From Apostichopus japonicus (taxonomy: Eukaryota; Echinodermata; Holothuroidea; Aspidochirotida; Stichopodidae), in assembly GCF_037975245.1 (NCBI RefSeq), contig NC_092565.1, positions 4,091,499 to 4,155,498 on the forward strand: DNA of 64,000 bases, written 5' to 3'. The notes beneath the pieces were generated by a model. It saw nothing but the letters and a program-made list of their open reading frames with translations. It had not been told where the DNA came from and did no database searches. A program made the position numbers and the translations under genes. How positions within the stretch are numbered: position 1 is the first letter of the stretch; every line of letters begins with the position of its first letter. Positions 1 to 10,327 of this stretch are shown here, piece by piece.

Positions 1-1044
1 AGCATTTAGAATACTTTGTTCCAAATTAATGTTTTCTCTCATGATTTCCTGTTCGGATTTGGAAACCAGGGGATCATCGACTGTCAAATGTGGATATCGA
101 TGTAAATTATATCGTGTAATTTCATCACGATTCTCTTTAGAGTTTGAATTGGTTCGAAAAAGAGACGGTTTTTCGATGTCTCTCATGACATTGAGAAAAT
201 CTAGAGAATCAGTAGGTATGTCTTCTGTGACCGTAATGATATCTGCTAAATCTAAATGAGCCACTGTGCGAGAAGGATGCAGAAAAAATTTCCGATTACC
301 CATGTTCCTTAGTAGAATCTTTGTTCTACCTTTATGCATTTTCACTAACATTCGTGAAGGACACATACGAGATATCAAAGGAAACGGTTTAATAACCACA
401 TCTGCATTTCGTGCATATAGTGGAAGACGTCCCTGTACAGTAATGTATCTTTGCTGACCTGGGTAAATAACGAATCTCTGCACTGGCCTAAGGAAAACTT
501 TGGCTTGTTTTATTCTAAAACAATTTGTGGTAAAGTCCAAAGATCCATTCAATTCCTTCAGAGTTTGACTACCTAGTATTAAGTCAATACCTGTCAGGTT
601 TGCAGCAATTAAAGCAGAAAGCTGAAATTCATGACCTTGAATTTTGACCTGAAATGTTATCGTGCTATACGCATGAATAAACTGACCATTACCCAACTTT
701 AGGTTTACTACATCAACTGAGACTGGTTGTATAGAGGATAAATACTTTGAATTTTGCACTGTAGAAGAAGAAATGATAGAGCGTGTCGCTCCACTATCAA
801 ACAACAATGAAATTCCTTTACCATCATGTAAAGTACCTCTTACAAAATTACGTGTGTCCAGTTGAATATCCACATTACGGTCGTTCCCTGTATATTTAGA
901 ACTAGGAATATTACTATTCTTCCAAATATTATTTGCTTTACGTTTCGATCTTCCCTTACTTGGTACTTTGTCTGGAGTCACTGTATGATGAGTGCAATCA
1001 TAAGTGCTCCCTAATGAAAATTCTGTGTTGGTACTCTCTTTACA
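1..1044 (-). CDS. Pol frame, retropepsin-type aspartic protease region (partial)
   Basis: Translating the complement from 1044 down to 1 gives about 348 codons without a stop, in the -1 frame relative to gag. It has no ATG of its own near the beginning, which fits expression by ribosomal frameshifting from gag. The retropepsin catalytic motif LLFDSGATR is encoded at about 808-782 and the second protease motif (GIDLILGSQTL) at about 588-556. The protease would cut Gag and Pol into mature proteins. The remaining stretch to the window edge is probably the linker towards reverse transcriptase, which is not visible here. The frame is open at the left edge, so the end is artificial. Confidence 0.82.
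1011..1044 (-). other. Probable -1 frameshift overlap between gag and pol
   Basis: On the minus strand the pol frame is opened just after a TAA and gag closes at TAG 34 nt later. Inside the overlap there is a run GAATTTTC, where gag reads AAT TTT CAT and pol reads GAA TTT TCA. A -1 slip on the T-run would join the frames. It is not a classical X-XXY-YYZ heptamer, and I did not identify a downstream pseudoknot. Confidence 0.5.
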
Positions 1045-1967
1045 TTAGCCTCTATTTCATGGCTTAGGCGAATTTGACAATATCGTGCAAAATGACCTCG
1101 ATTTTGGCAGTAATGACATGTGATTGAAGGATTAAAATATGGTAACCTTCTCCTGTTATTATTCTGACCTGTCCTAGGACCACGAGAATCACGAGAACTA
1201 TATCTTTGCCTCATATCTTTAGGATTGTCTTGCGATTCTGACCTACGTGACTGATCAAACTTGGTCTCTAATTCCTGAATTTTGGTACACAACTCGTGTA
1301 TCTCAGAAGATGCAGAAATAGTAGGAGTCTGAACAGAAGACGCTTTGTCGTGCATTGCCATAAATAGTTCGGAAGAAGCTGTGGGTTGACTTTGGATTTT
1401 TAAGTCAAAATAACATTGTACTTTCATGACCAAGTCTGCAATTGTTGCTTGTGGTGTTGCAGACATTAACACTGCTGAGCGGCATTGCAAAGGCAGGGTC
1501 GAGATGAATTTATCTCTAATTTGGTCCTCGCCATAATTTAATTGTGCTGCAGCTTTGGAAATTTTGGCCAAATGAGCTTGAGCTGTATCACCTGGCGTAT
1601 AGCTTAATGCGTGAAATGCCTGTGATTTAGCGTAGGAAGAAGTGCCTGGACTGAAACGAGCAAGGAATTGCTTTCGAAGATCAGCAATAGTTGAAAAATT
1701 TTTGTTTTCAATCCAGAGTCTGGCTTGGCCTTTAAGTGTTCGCTTAAATATGCGACATATTTCATTAAATTCTTCCGCTACAGCCTCAGGGGTGGTTTGG
1801 GACGGCAATTTATGCAACTCTAAATAATCTTCAAATCCCAAATAATGAGCTTCGGCTAAATCTGCATCTATTACATCGCCCTGAAATTGTGATGGCAAAA
1901 AATCAGTGGGCCTATGTTTCTGCATAACATTAACAGAGGTCGAAGTTTCCTGTTTACTGACGGACAT
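1011..1967 (-). CDS. Gag-like polyprotein of LTR retrotransposon
   Basis: The protein is 318 residues, starting at the ATG at 1967. Residues about 60-170 contain a helical stretch rich in W, F and R (around LKGQARLWIENK) that resembles the retrotransposon gag capsid domain. The C-terminal third is rich in R, S, Q and N and is probably nucleic-acid binding. A single zinc knuckle of the form C-X2-C-X4-H-X4-C lies at residues 284-297. Such proteins assemble the particle that packages the element RNA in the cytoplasm. The frame ends in TAG at 1011, and the pol frame continues in the -1 frame with a 34-nt overlap. No internal stop or frameshift is seen. The alternative, a domesticated gag gene, is unlikely because pol follows directly. 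Confidence 0.88.
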   Translation of the reverse strand: MSVSKQETSTSVNVMQKHRPTDFLPSQFQGDVIDADLAEAHYLGFEDYLELHKLPSQTTPEAVAEEFNEICRIFKRTLKGQARLWIENKNFSTIADLRKQFLARFSPGTSSYAKSQAFHALSYTPGDTAQAHLAKISKAAAQLNYGEDQIRDKFISTLPLQCRSAVLMSATPQATIADLVMKVQCYFDLKIQSQPTASSELFMAMHDKASSVQTPTISASSEIHELCTKIQELETKFDQSRRSESQDNPKDMRQRYSSRDSRGPRTGQNNNRRRLPYFNPSITCHYCQNRGHFARYCQIRLSHEIEANVKRVPTQNFH

Positions 1968-2210
1968 TATGCCGCATACAATTAGGCTAGTTATGAGTTT
2001 ACAACATGAGCCTTTACTTAATTGAACACACTATCGACCGCAATTAAATACAAATAACAAATATGCAATACATGGACACGATTAAAATAACTTAACGGTA
2101 CACTCTGATCTCAAATAGGGGTTGGGATACAAATTGGCATGACTTCACTCACCCTTAAGTTTAACTAAGAACTGGTAGTGGAACTGCAAACGATGATTGA
2201 AGTCCCTCGG

Positions 2211-2273
2211 TTAGCAGTAGTAGTAGTAGTAGCAGCAGGTAGTAGCAGGTAGGTAGTAGCAGGTAGGCCTACA
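2211..2273. repeat. TAG/CAG trinucleotide microsatellite with GTAGCAGGTAG units
   Basis: The stretch reads as AGTAGTAGTAG followed by repeated GTAGCAGGTAG-type units, a degenerate trinucleotide repeat. It lies in the leader side of the LTR element. Confidence 0.85.
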
Positions 2274-2966
2274 TCTCGTAAGAACTTCAGATTCGTTCGC
2301 CGTTAACATCGGGTAGAGTCTGGCTTTGATCGCGAAAATGTTCAGTTCTGATAATTTGGGCTGTAGTATGACTAACTACGTACTAGTTGCGCGAATGTTC
2401 AAACGCGAACTGCATGCTGGGTTGATTAACGTCAGTGTACAGATCAGTGGTTCCGGTGTACAGACCTAGGCTAGTATAGGCTGACTTCCCTCGTAGAGTG
2501 TGTATGTTAGGCTAGGTCGTGAACATACGTTGTGTTCCTCGTTAGGTCTTCGGGCCAAAAAAAAAATCTCTGTTCGTTATTGATCGTAACGAACGAAAGT
2601 TGTGAAAGTTCCGTTTCCGTTTTGTTCCTGAAGAAAGCAACCGATCTCCACCATGTAATATTGTGTCGAGCCCGGCTCCTCCGATAGTAAAACTATATCG
2701 GGACTCGCGATAGAAAGGTACTGGGATATCTTGATGCCGTATTTATGCTTCTTCAGGAGATGTCTCGAACGGAAGAAAACAATGACTTCACACAAAAAAC
2801 GATTTGACGAGATAGGATTTGATTAATGATTCGGTATAATTTCTTCTCTGTCGATTCTCTTTACAAATAAAACTAAATTAACAATGATTTGACTTGACTT
2901 GACTCCGTCAATTAAACAATTAGGAGTGATGAAATGGTGACGAAGCAACGAACTGATCACGGAGCG

Positions 2967-3043
2967 CTGACGGAGTGATAAATTTGCTGACCCAAGTGAT
3001 AAATTTGCTGACGGAGTGATAAATTTGCTGATCAAGTGAAAAA
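2967..3043. repeat. 20-21 bp tandem repeat, about 3.5 copies
   Basis: The unit CTGACGGAGTGATAAATTTG occurs at 2967 and 3008, with a variant (CTGACCCAAGTGATAAATTTG, 21 bp) between them and a partial fourth copy from 3028. Confidence 0.88.
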
Positions 3044-3863
3044 CTTTCGGCCTCCTTTTACTTTTATACCTTACTTCCAATAAAATCTCACTGCGCACAA
3101 TCAGTAGGCAGCCAATGAACTGACCATCCTGTATTAACTTAATGATATAAAAATAAGTGCACTGGCACTGATCTGCCCTGATTGGTTGGGAGTTTGGAAG
3201 TCCATCCCCTTTCTATGGAAACTTCCATACCACGTGAGAGAACCTTCTCGAATGTTCCACAGACATAATGGAATCTATTTTGGGAAAAAGGCCCTGTACC
3301 AAGATTCAATAAGATAGTTAAAAACTTCTCGTGGGAAAACTGAATCCATGACCTAGATAAATACATAAGAGGCCTGTAAGGTGTCTCGATGGAGTGTTTC
3401 GGTAACATCAAAGAGATGGTATCACTATTTCATAACATTACATTGCGACTAAAATGCAACATTATGTAACATGTTGAAAATTTCAAGTTTCTTTGCTTAC
3501 ACTACATTTTGCGTTAAATAGAATGTTGAGTGAAACTACCCACTGCTGTAGGTGATGAAACATTTGGTGTTTAATCCGCAAGCTCCAGCTCATTCATTGG
3601 GGCTTAAATTTCAACTCCTACCCAGATCCCAACGAAGAGAGTAAGTGACGTCTGCTCCTGTAACGCGACAATAGCATAAGAGACGGTGGTATGAACAGAC
3701 CTTATGGGGAAAAACTTAACACGTAATTTAATGTAAGTGAAAATATTCATCATCTTGGTGGAATTCATTTCCCCTGTGGGTTGTGTCACAAAAGAGAAAT
3801 CTGTAAGCAATGATTATTAATGCATCTTTGCGTGATTGATTATTAATCCATCTTTCTGCTTAG

Positions 3864-6800
3864 ACGTTGAAGGACAGCGTAGTAAAATCAGAGGATTCCG
3901 TGAAGAGACTGGTAGCAGAGATCAAGATGCTAGGTCAAAGGGTGGTTCAATCTCATAAAGCCGCACAGAAGGAGGAAGAGCCAGGTACATTTTCAAGTTT
4001 CTTCCATTTTGGGTTTGGTACGTTGAGAGTACAAGATGGATATGATGCTTGCATTGTATAAATTATGGTAGCAGTATGCTGGAGACAATGGGTTGTAGGA
4101 CTATTGTTTGCGAGCGGGTAACAGATATGGTCATGTGCGAAGAAAGTTGGAATGAATTTCAAAACTAACCATGAGTCTGTTTAGCATACAAAGATTTATT
4201 TCACTGCCTATAATAAACCCGAGCGCGTTTAGCAGGAGTGTCAAGCATAAATCAGGGACGTTTAAATTCGGTTAAAATGTTTTATTTATGGTAGTTCGCA
4301 AGTGAAGATGTTACCTAATTTATATGGAATTGATACCAAGTTTTTGTATTGAATAAGTGCAGTTATTAAATTTTTGTCCCCACCAACCCCACCCCACCCC
4401 CGAAAAGAAGTATCCCTAACCGTGATGAAATATCACTTAGTAATATTCAGTCTTACCGAAGGCGATGGAGTACAACAGAGTTGAGGAGAGTGGTATTTTC
4501 GGAACATTAAAGAATACATCAAGTTTATTTCCTTCGTCCTCAGATTTAGTGTAAAGTACATTTGGTGAATATTGTAAGGATAACAAGCTCGTTTCCTAGA
4601 ACTGAATAAGTATTCACGCTTAGCAAATTGCTCTTTTCACCCATCATGAAAGTAGCTGTGCAGTTACTAGTGTTTTGGAAAAAAATTTTTACCTGCCATT
4701 AATTTTAATATCAGCAACTGCTTTTTTCCCCCTTAAATTGTACAGCATTGTGTCATATTTATTTTGACATATCATGCTTTTCTCTGTGTAGTTATAAGTT
4801 TTCCCTATGATCCAAGAGATATACATATAAATAAATACAGAGGGAAATATATTGAAAAAGGTGTAGCAATATTAATGTCGGTCAGTGACTGGGTCAGGTC
4901 CGTCTGGAAACCTATGGGCAAAGAGACTAGGAGAGAATTGGTCAGGGACAACGGGAGAGGGAGGGGGGGGGGGTAGTAATGGGATATTTGGGGACATTGT
5001 AAAGAGACATCCAGGTAATTTTGAGATGTAAACTTCTTCTCTAGCATTTTGCTGTTTTGGATGCAGCCAGGGAATGGGGGGGGGGACCTAGTTCCCCCAT
5101 CTCTCAGATTTTGTCTGTAACCCCACCAAAACACATATCCAGTACCAATAAACCCACTTAACTCTGTTCGTCTGTTCACCCGAGAGAATCTTGCTACTAA
5201 ATCGACTGACTTGTTTCACAAGACATTTAGCATTTCTTTTGTTTTATTTCTTTTTTTTTCTTCTTAGTCTTTATTCCCTGTAACAGAAACTCTAGTATTA
5301 TCATCAATATAATGATAAACAAAATGATTAAACTTTCAGCACATGTATTTAAAATAGTAAACACTTACTTATTGCCTCCACTCCACCCTTCACTTAAATA
5401 TTCTGGCTTTGTTTTCTGATTATAGGCAGGTTTGAGATGTAGTATGTTTCTCCATCCGTGTCTTTGTCAGATAATTAAATGAGAATGAGAATTTAAAAAA
5501 ATTGTAAGATATATGTTTGCTTCTTCGACAGTATGACTTCATATCCCTCAGTTCTTCAGTATCTACCTAAATGACAAATATAGGCTGAATTTTGTACGCA
5601 ATCATTTCATAGTCCACCAGAAAAAGAATAATTCGAGATTGATTACCGTTTATATACTGCTGATCCAGGTTTGAAGCTATTCACTGTTAAAATATGCTAA
5701 ACCTCTGGAATGTTCCTTTAAAGGCTAACTCTTCTAGTACGGGCCTTAGGCCTTAATTTTAATGTTAACCCATTGCTTTGTATAAATTCTAATAACTCAC
5801 TCAACCAAAGCATGTTCCTTTAACTTGATATTAAACAACAACACCATTGCACCCCTTGAATGAAATTAAAACTGTCCAAAACTTGACAAATTTGTACTAC
5901 TACTGTAAACATGTCATTTCAGGCAGGTATAAAACTCTTTTTGTGATTTTGTGTTGCATCTGAGGAACTGAGCTAAATGGTTAAAGTATTAGACTAAATA
6001 GTCTTATCACTCTAGACCGATGAACCTCGGCAGGTTAAAGGGTCGTTCCCTCAAAAATTAAAAAGTGGCATAAAAAATCCAGCCTGGCCTGATAGCAGTG
6101 TTTTTTAACGTTTCACAACAAATTAAACTGAGGTTTGTTCCTCAAGTCATTTTTTTTTTATGAAGTTTTCCTTCATGTCTTTCCATTGTTATATAACTTG
6201 TAAATCTATAGCAACTCAAATACTTTTGGCCTTCATGATGTAATATATTACTTTTTGTTTTACATATTTTCCCTTACATTTTATAATAATTTTCTGTAAC
6301 TACTGTAGTTGATACTACAATACTAGACATTTTACTGGTAGATGGGTAATAAATGAAAAAAAAAAAAAAAAATTCTGACATTACATAAGTTAGGGAAATC
6401 ATTAAATGTTCTTACATCTGTCTATAGCTCTTACCCTCTCCCACCAAGAAAGTGTTTCTCTCTTCCCCTCCCCCCCCCATCACCCAAAGCAATCTGTGTT
6501 CGCCCCTGAAATATATTGGCTATCGTCGACTCATTCGAGTCTTCAAATATAACATACATGATCTACACTTTATGCAGAGTACTCTTGTCTACATGGCCTG
6601 TGTATTCCTATCTAGTAATTTTCTTTCATACTCTTTTTCTTGACAGAACCACCTATGGTGTCCACCATGGAACAGCTCCCTGAGAGACCTCCAGAAGACT
6701 TAAATATGGAAGAGACTTGGGAAGACGACGAAACATCAGACAGAGACTATAAATTGGAATCCCAAGCCCCTGTAGCCGATTCAGATCCCTTCTCTAGTCT

Positions 6801-7098
6801 CATTATGGACATGAAAGCTTCCATCTCATCTCCGAGTAAAGTACGGTCTAACTCGGACCAGATCAGGAAAGGCTTACCGGACGATATCCTCCTGAAGGCA
6901 GAAGACGACAGAAAAGTTCGTTCCAATTCTGGTAGCGACATGCCGAACGCTTCATCAATCCAAAGAGACAAGCCGATGGAAGTTTCCTCCAAAGGGATTA
7001 GAAATAGGACTCAAGTTGAAGAAGGATCGGAAAGTGATTCGATCCAGTTACCGGATAGTCCTGCCGGTCTCGAACTTTCAGGATCACAAACTTTCTGA
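3864..7098 (+). CDS. 3' end of an unidentified gene: two coding exons (3864-3984, 6647-7098)
   Basis: Exon 3864-3984 has a polypyrimidine/TTAG acceptor and a GTACAT donor. It encodes about 40 residues with coiled-coil character (TLKDSVVKSEDSVKRLVAEI, then QRVVQSHKAAQKEEEP). It ends in phase 1. The next exon begins at 6647 after TTGACAG and restores the frame, giving EEEPEPPMVSTMEQ across the junction. The terminal exon then runs about 150 codons to TGA at 7096-7098. It is acidic and Ser/Pro-rich, with two similar segments (KVRSNSDQ and KVRSNSGS), as in an unstructured, phosphorylatable tail. I do not recognise the protein. The 5' exons must lie upstream, possibly outside the window or hidden beyond the retroelement. 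The 2.66-kb intron (3985-6646) holds no exon I can support. It contains G-rich and C-rich runs (about 4381-4402, 4964-4975 and 5078-5086) and a SINE-like stretch near 5970-6060 that is too weak to call. Confidence 0.6.
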
Positions 7099-7123
7099 GC
7101 CACCGATGTTGCAGCTTCTTAAA

Positions 7124-7234
<111 letters not shown>

Positions 7235-7607
7235 CTTTTCTACTTTTTTTTGTATGACCATGTGTGTAAATATTGAAGCACTAAGGATATGCAGTTTTCT
7301 TCCTTGAAATAGCAAGAGATAAAATGGAGAATACTGTTATGAAAGCTGTACTTAAAACACTTGAAAAAAAAGTTTCCTAAATTTTAAGGAACATTTTAGC
7401 AGAATTTTTTCTGAAGAAATCTATCTAATATTCATGCATAGTCTTGAATGCTTCTGCAATACCATAAGACCATCTCTGCCCTGCACCTAAAAATACTGGT
7501 GTTTTTTTTTACTCATTTGCATGTTTCCAAAAGTTCCTTTCTCAAGGGTATCGTTTAGAAAATTTTCTCAGATTTACAGATGGAATTTATAAAAGGCTTT
7601 TTTGTTA

Positions 7608-7618
7608 AGGATAGTCAT
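7608..7618. repeat. Target-site duplication, left copy (AGGATAGTCAT)
   Basis: An exact 11-bp match to 8031-8041 directly abuts the 3' tail of the LINE fragment. The matches stop exactly at the element on one side and diverge in the flank on the other. Confidence 0.85.
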
Positions 7619-8030
7619 CTCTCTCTCTCTCTAGTCGACAGAAGTCGGAATCATGTTGAGATTTGCCCATTTATTTCTGTCCCTCATCAAGTTAGGAAGA
7701 TCAGTTTGAAGCACCCCGATGTCTCTAGCAACTACATCTACATAGCTGAGCTTATGTTTTCCCCTGTTTCTCCTTCCATGTTTTGGTGTCCACATGATAA
7801 GTTGAGACACTGGTTCCTTGGTGTTCCTGTATGAGTGCCCTGCTAGTTTGAGACGGCGTTGTTGTATCTTACAGGATAGTTTTGGTTCGTTGCCATACAG
7901 TTCAGTATTTGTCATATGTTGACTCCAATGTACATTTAAACATTTCCGTAAAAGTCTTGTGTAGCACCCATCTAGTTTTGCTTCCAATTCCCTCGTAACT
8001 GTCCATGTATCGGAGCCATACATGATGATG
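7619..8030 (-). mobile_element. 5'-truncated LINE (RTE/CR1-like) 3' end
   Basis: The minus strand encodes the conserved C-terminal region of a LINE endonuclease/reverse-transcriptase protein: MYGSDTWTVTRELEAKLDGC, then a TRLLRKCLNVHW segment, the RRLKLAGH motif and a PKHGRRNRGK motif. This is the well-known tail found in many invertebrate non-LTR elements, and I place it in the RTE/CR1-like group by recall. The reading frame is open from the insertion point (about 8030) to a stop at 7631, followed by an AGAG-rich 3' tail (7619-7630). The 5' part of the element, including the RT catalytic core, is missing. Together with the flanking 11-bp duplication this marks a typical dead-on-arrival LINE insertion. 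Confidence 0.88.
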
Positions 8031-8041
8031 AGGATAGTCAT
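8031..8041. repeat. Target-site duplication, right copy (AGGATAGTCAT)
   Basis: This is the partner of the copy at 7608-7618, marking the 5'-truncated end of the minus-strand LINE insertion. Confidence 0.85.
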
Positions 8042-9540
8042 ATGATGATGCTAAAAGATAATCTAATGCATAAAGATTCTGTAAATTCAGAAGAGAGGAA
8101 TTTATAAGTATCCTCTGCCAGGAATCTTGGATTTATTCCTAGCCAAAAGGCAAAAAGGAATCTAGGCGTGTATGTATGCAGGTAAACGTATGTATATGTG
8201 ATGTTCCAACTTGTAAATGGGGTGACTCACCAAGCATATCTTGCATGAATTTCACGCAAATTAGGATGTAAATTTACAGCACTGAATTCTTTGGCTAATC
8301 CAGTTATTGAGCAGAGTCAAAGGTCAATTGAGGTCATCAGCGGCCAAAATACAAAAACCTCATAGTCGAGTTTAGTGAACATCTGTAGTATCAGTAAAAT
8401 GTCATAGTTAGGTGGTAGGTACTCCTCACTGAGCATTACATTTTGAGCAGTTCTGTTAAGAGGTCAAATGTAAATTTGAGTCATCAGCTGCCAAAAGCCT
8501 GAAATTCTTGTCTACATATTTAGCTTCAAAATCAAAACTGCGATTATCCTCATGCTCAGAAATGTACAAGAACTGAATGTTCTATGAAGAGGTCAGAGGT
8601 CACTTAGGGTCAAATTCTGACCACCTTGATAACTCCAAAAGTTAAGATCGGATGAATCGCACACCTGGTATGATGGTGCCCCCACTGTGAGTTCTCCATC
8701 GTAATCATTTCCTTTTGGTGAACATAATTTGGTCAACTTCAGTTTTAGTTTGTGAAGTGGCTCAAATTACAGATAGGTCTGAAGTAACCTTGAACAATGC
8801 ATAAACAGTCAATCAGGTAAATGATATCTGCTTCAGAAGTGATAATCATGTGTTGGATGATCTTGAAACACACCTCAAGTGATCTCTGGCAGTTGTCACT
8901 AGTTGAGTCTCAAGGGGGTAAACAGGCTGTCTGAAAAGTTGCTTTCTTCTGTGTAGTCTATATATACTAGATGGCTTTGGTATTAAAAATATTTTAGTGT
9001 ATTGAAGGGGTAGGTTGGTGGCAGAGCTGATTTGCTAACTCAAAGGTAAAAGGTAATGTCCATTTGCTCATACATTTTCAACATCCGTGGGTCTATAATT
9101 CACATAAAAGGAAGACTGTTCTTTCTGGATTTTAAACCATTTTTGTCCATAAAACTTATGTACTGTAAAAACGTTATCAGTGACTGAATAGGTTGATGTC
9201 CAAAGAGTGAGTTAGTACACTTTTTGTGGTCAAGGGAGTTTGGAATGTCTGATCATTTATGGTTATCACTTAATTTATTGAACAAATGTTAACTCACTAG
9301 ACTCTACATCAGTTAGATAGCCAAGTGGGATTTTGTGCAAATTATATGGCAAGGAATCACTATTCTTTGCCCCCTGTCTAGAGAATGCTAAAACTCCTCT
9401 CTTTGGGTGGTTTGATATAGATGCAATATTTTGTTGGCACTAAGTGGACATATTGTGGTTATATTTTTACTTGTAAACTGCAAAACAAGATGTGAAAAAG
9501 CGGCGGCGAGTTTTTTTTTAACTTGTGCTTTCACTGGAAG
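8042..9540. other. Intergenic DNA, no gene seen
   Basis: Apart from the degenerate AGGTCA repeats (8310-8640), this stretch shows no coding exon or RNA gene that I can support. Confidence 0.6.
8310..8640 (+). repeat. Degenerate AGGTCA-type minisatellite, about 3 units of about 140 bp
   Basis: The motif AGGTCAAAGGTCA or a variant recurs near 8318, 8461 and 8592. Each is followed by GGTCA/AGTCATCAG-type text and a CAAAA or CCAAAAG segment, as in a diverged tandem repeat. The same family appears at 46226-46660 and as a single copy near 63246. Confidence 0.65.
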
Positions 9541-9562
9541 AATAAAAAGAACAGCATGAGTT

Positions 9563-9616
9563 GAAATTGAACCAGGAACATTATGATGAGTATTCTTTTT
9601 ATCTACCACTAGACCA
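9563..9616 (-). repeat. tRNA-derived SINE-like head
   Basis: On the minus strand an A-box-like TGGTCTAGTGGTA (9604-9616) is followed about 30 nt later by a B-box-like CTGGTTCAATTTC (9563-9575). Spacing and motifs match an internal RNA polymerase III promoter. The fold is not a good tRNA, so a SINE remnant is more likely than a functional tRNA gene. Confidence 0.55.
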
Positions 9617-9710
9617 TAAGGTGAGATGCTAAAGTAAGATGCATTTCAAATATTTAAAGATCCAGTTTGTTGGGACTTGGGTGTTTTATAAAATATTTTC
9701 TCCTCCACTG

Positions 9711-9881
9711 AACCTTGTTAGGGAGAGGGGTAGTAGCCAACTCGCTTCACCCGCTTGGGAACCTTGTCAGGGAGAAGGGGTGGCAGCCAACTCGGGTACC
9801 ACTTGGGAACCTTGTCAGATAGAGGGAGGCTGCACAGCTCGCATGCCGCTTGGGAACCTTGTTAGAGGGAGGGGTGCTGGG
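9711..9881 (+). repeat. About 48-bp minisatellite, 3.5 copies
   Basis: Units begin with GAACCTTGT(C/T)AG near 9711, 9759, 9807 and 9855. Each carries a G-rich AGGG(A/G)GAGGGG block, and most carry a GCCAACTCG or CAGCTCG block and CGCTTGG. The units have diverged by substitutions and small indels. Confidence 0.85.
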
Positions 9882-9921
9882 AATTCCTTTTACAGAATTC
9901 ACTCACTCACTCACCCACCCA

Positions 9922-9976
9922 GGGCGTGAACCGAGCTGCTCAGTATCATCGCAGACAGAACAACCCATTACACCAT
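9922..9976 (-). repeat. tRNA-derived SINE-like head
   Basis: On the minus strand, TGGTGTAATGGGTT (9963-9976) resembles an A box and GGTTCACGCCC (9922-9932) a B box, about 30 nt apart. The sequence differs from the neighbouring heads at 10061-10126 and 10214-10276, so it may be another SINE family. Confidence 0.55.
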
Positions 9977-10044
9977 TTTGGTTCCCAATGAAATAACCTT
10001 CGTTTCTTACCTTTATACTCCCACCTGCTCCAAGGAACAGAAAA

Positions 10045-10327
10045 GTAAAAGGCTCTGGTTGGATCTTGAACTCATGACAGTGTGTTTGTCTGTCTCTCTC
10101 AGTCCAAAGCACTAACCACTGCACCACATCAACTGTTGAGAAATAATGCTCGTTTCTAATATGTCAACCTCAGAATGGATGGAGGAAATTGCAAAAGATC
10201 AAAATGTTGTCTGGGGATCGAACTCATGAGAGTGTTTGTATGTCTCTTTCAGTACAAAGCACTAACCACTGCGCCACAGCAACTGTTAAGAAATCTGCTC
10301 GTTTCTAATATTTCAACTTCAGAATGG
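10045..10327 (-). repeat. Tandem pair of tRNA-derived SINE-like units (about 150 bp each)
   Basis: Two similar units lie at about 10045-10180 and 10195-10327. In the minus orientation the second has a textbook A box (TGGCGCAGTGGTTAG, 10262-10276) and B box (GAGTTCGATCCC, 10214-10225). The first has TGGTGCAGTGGTTAG (10112-10126) and GAGTTCAAGATCC (10061-10073). The flanking tail (CAACTGTT(G/A)AGAAAT followed by TGCTCGTTTCTAATAT) is also shared, so the whole unit was duplicated. A short remnant of the same family sits at 46044-46070. Confidence 0.75.

Larger units (their letters stand above)
1..1967 (-). mobile_element. LTR retrotransposon, 5' part (gag plus start of pol), truncated by window edge
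   Basis: Two overlapping minus-strand reading frames, a gag-like frame followed by a protease-bearing pol frame, are the standard layout of an LTR retrotransposon; Ty3/Gypsy-like is the most probable class, but reverse transcriptase lies outside the window so this is not proven. The element runs leftwards off the window. Its 5' untranslated region and LTR should lie to the right of 1967, but no second LTR is available for comparison and I could not find a convincing primer-binding site, so the right boundary is unknown. Both frames are free of internal stops, which suggests a fairly young copy. Confidence 0.85.
1968..3863. other. Non-coding stretch right of gag (element leader/LTR and flank)
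   Basis: No convincing gene is seen. The left part should contain the 5' untranslated region and LTR of the minus-strand retroelement, but their limits cannot be set. Short open frames here show no recognisable domain. Two small tandem repeats are listed separately. Confidence 0.5.

Noticed and set aside
2650..2700. LTR end and tRNA primer-binding site near CTCCACCATGTAAT or CGAGCCCGGCTCCTCC
   Set aside because: The tRNA-like resemblance is partial and lacks a proper CCA junction; without the second LTR it cannot be supported.
5970..6060. tRNA-derived SINE in the intron of the left gene
   Set aside because: Only weak A-box similarity and no acceptable B box at the right distance.
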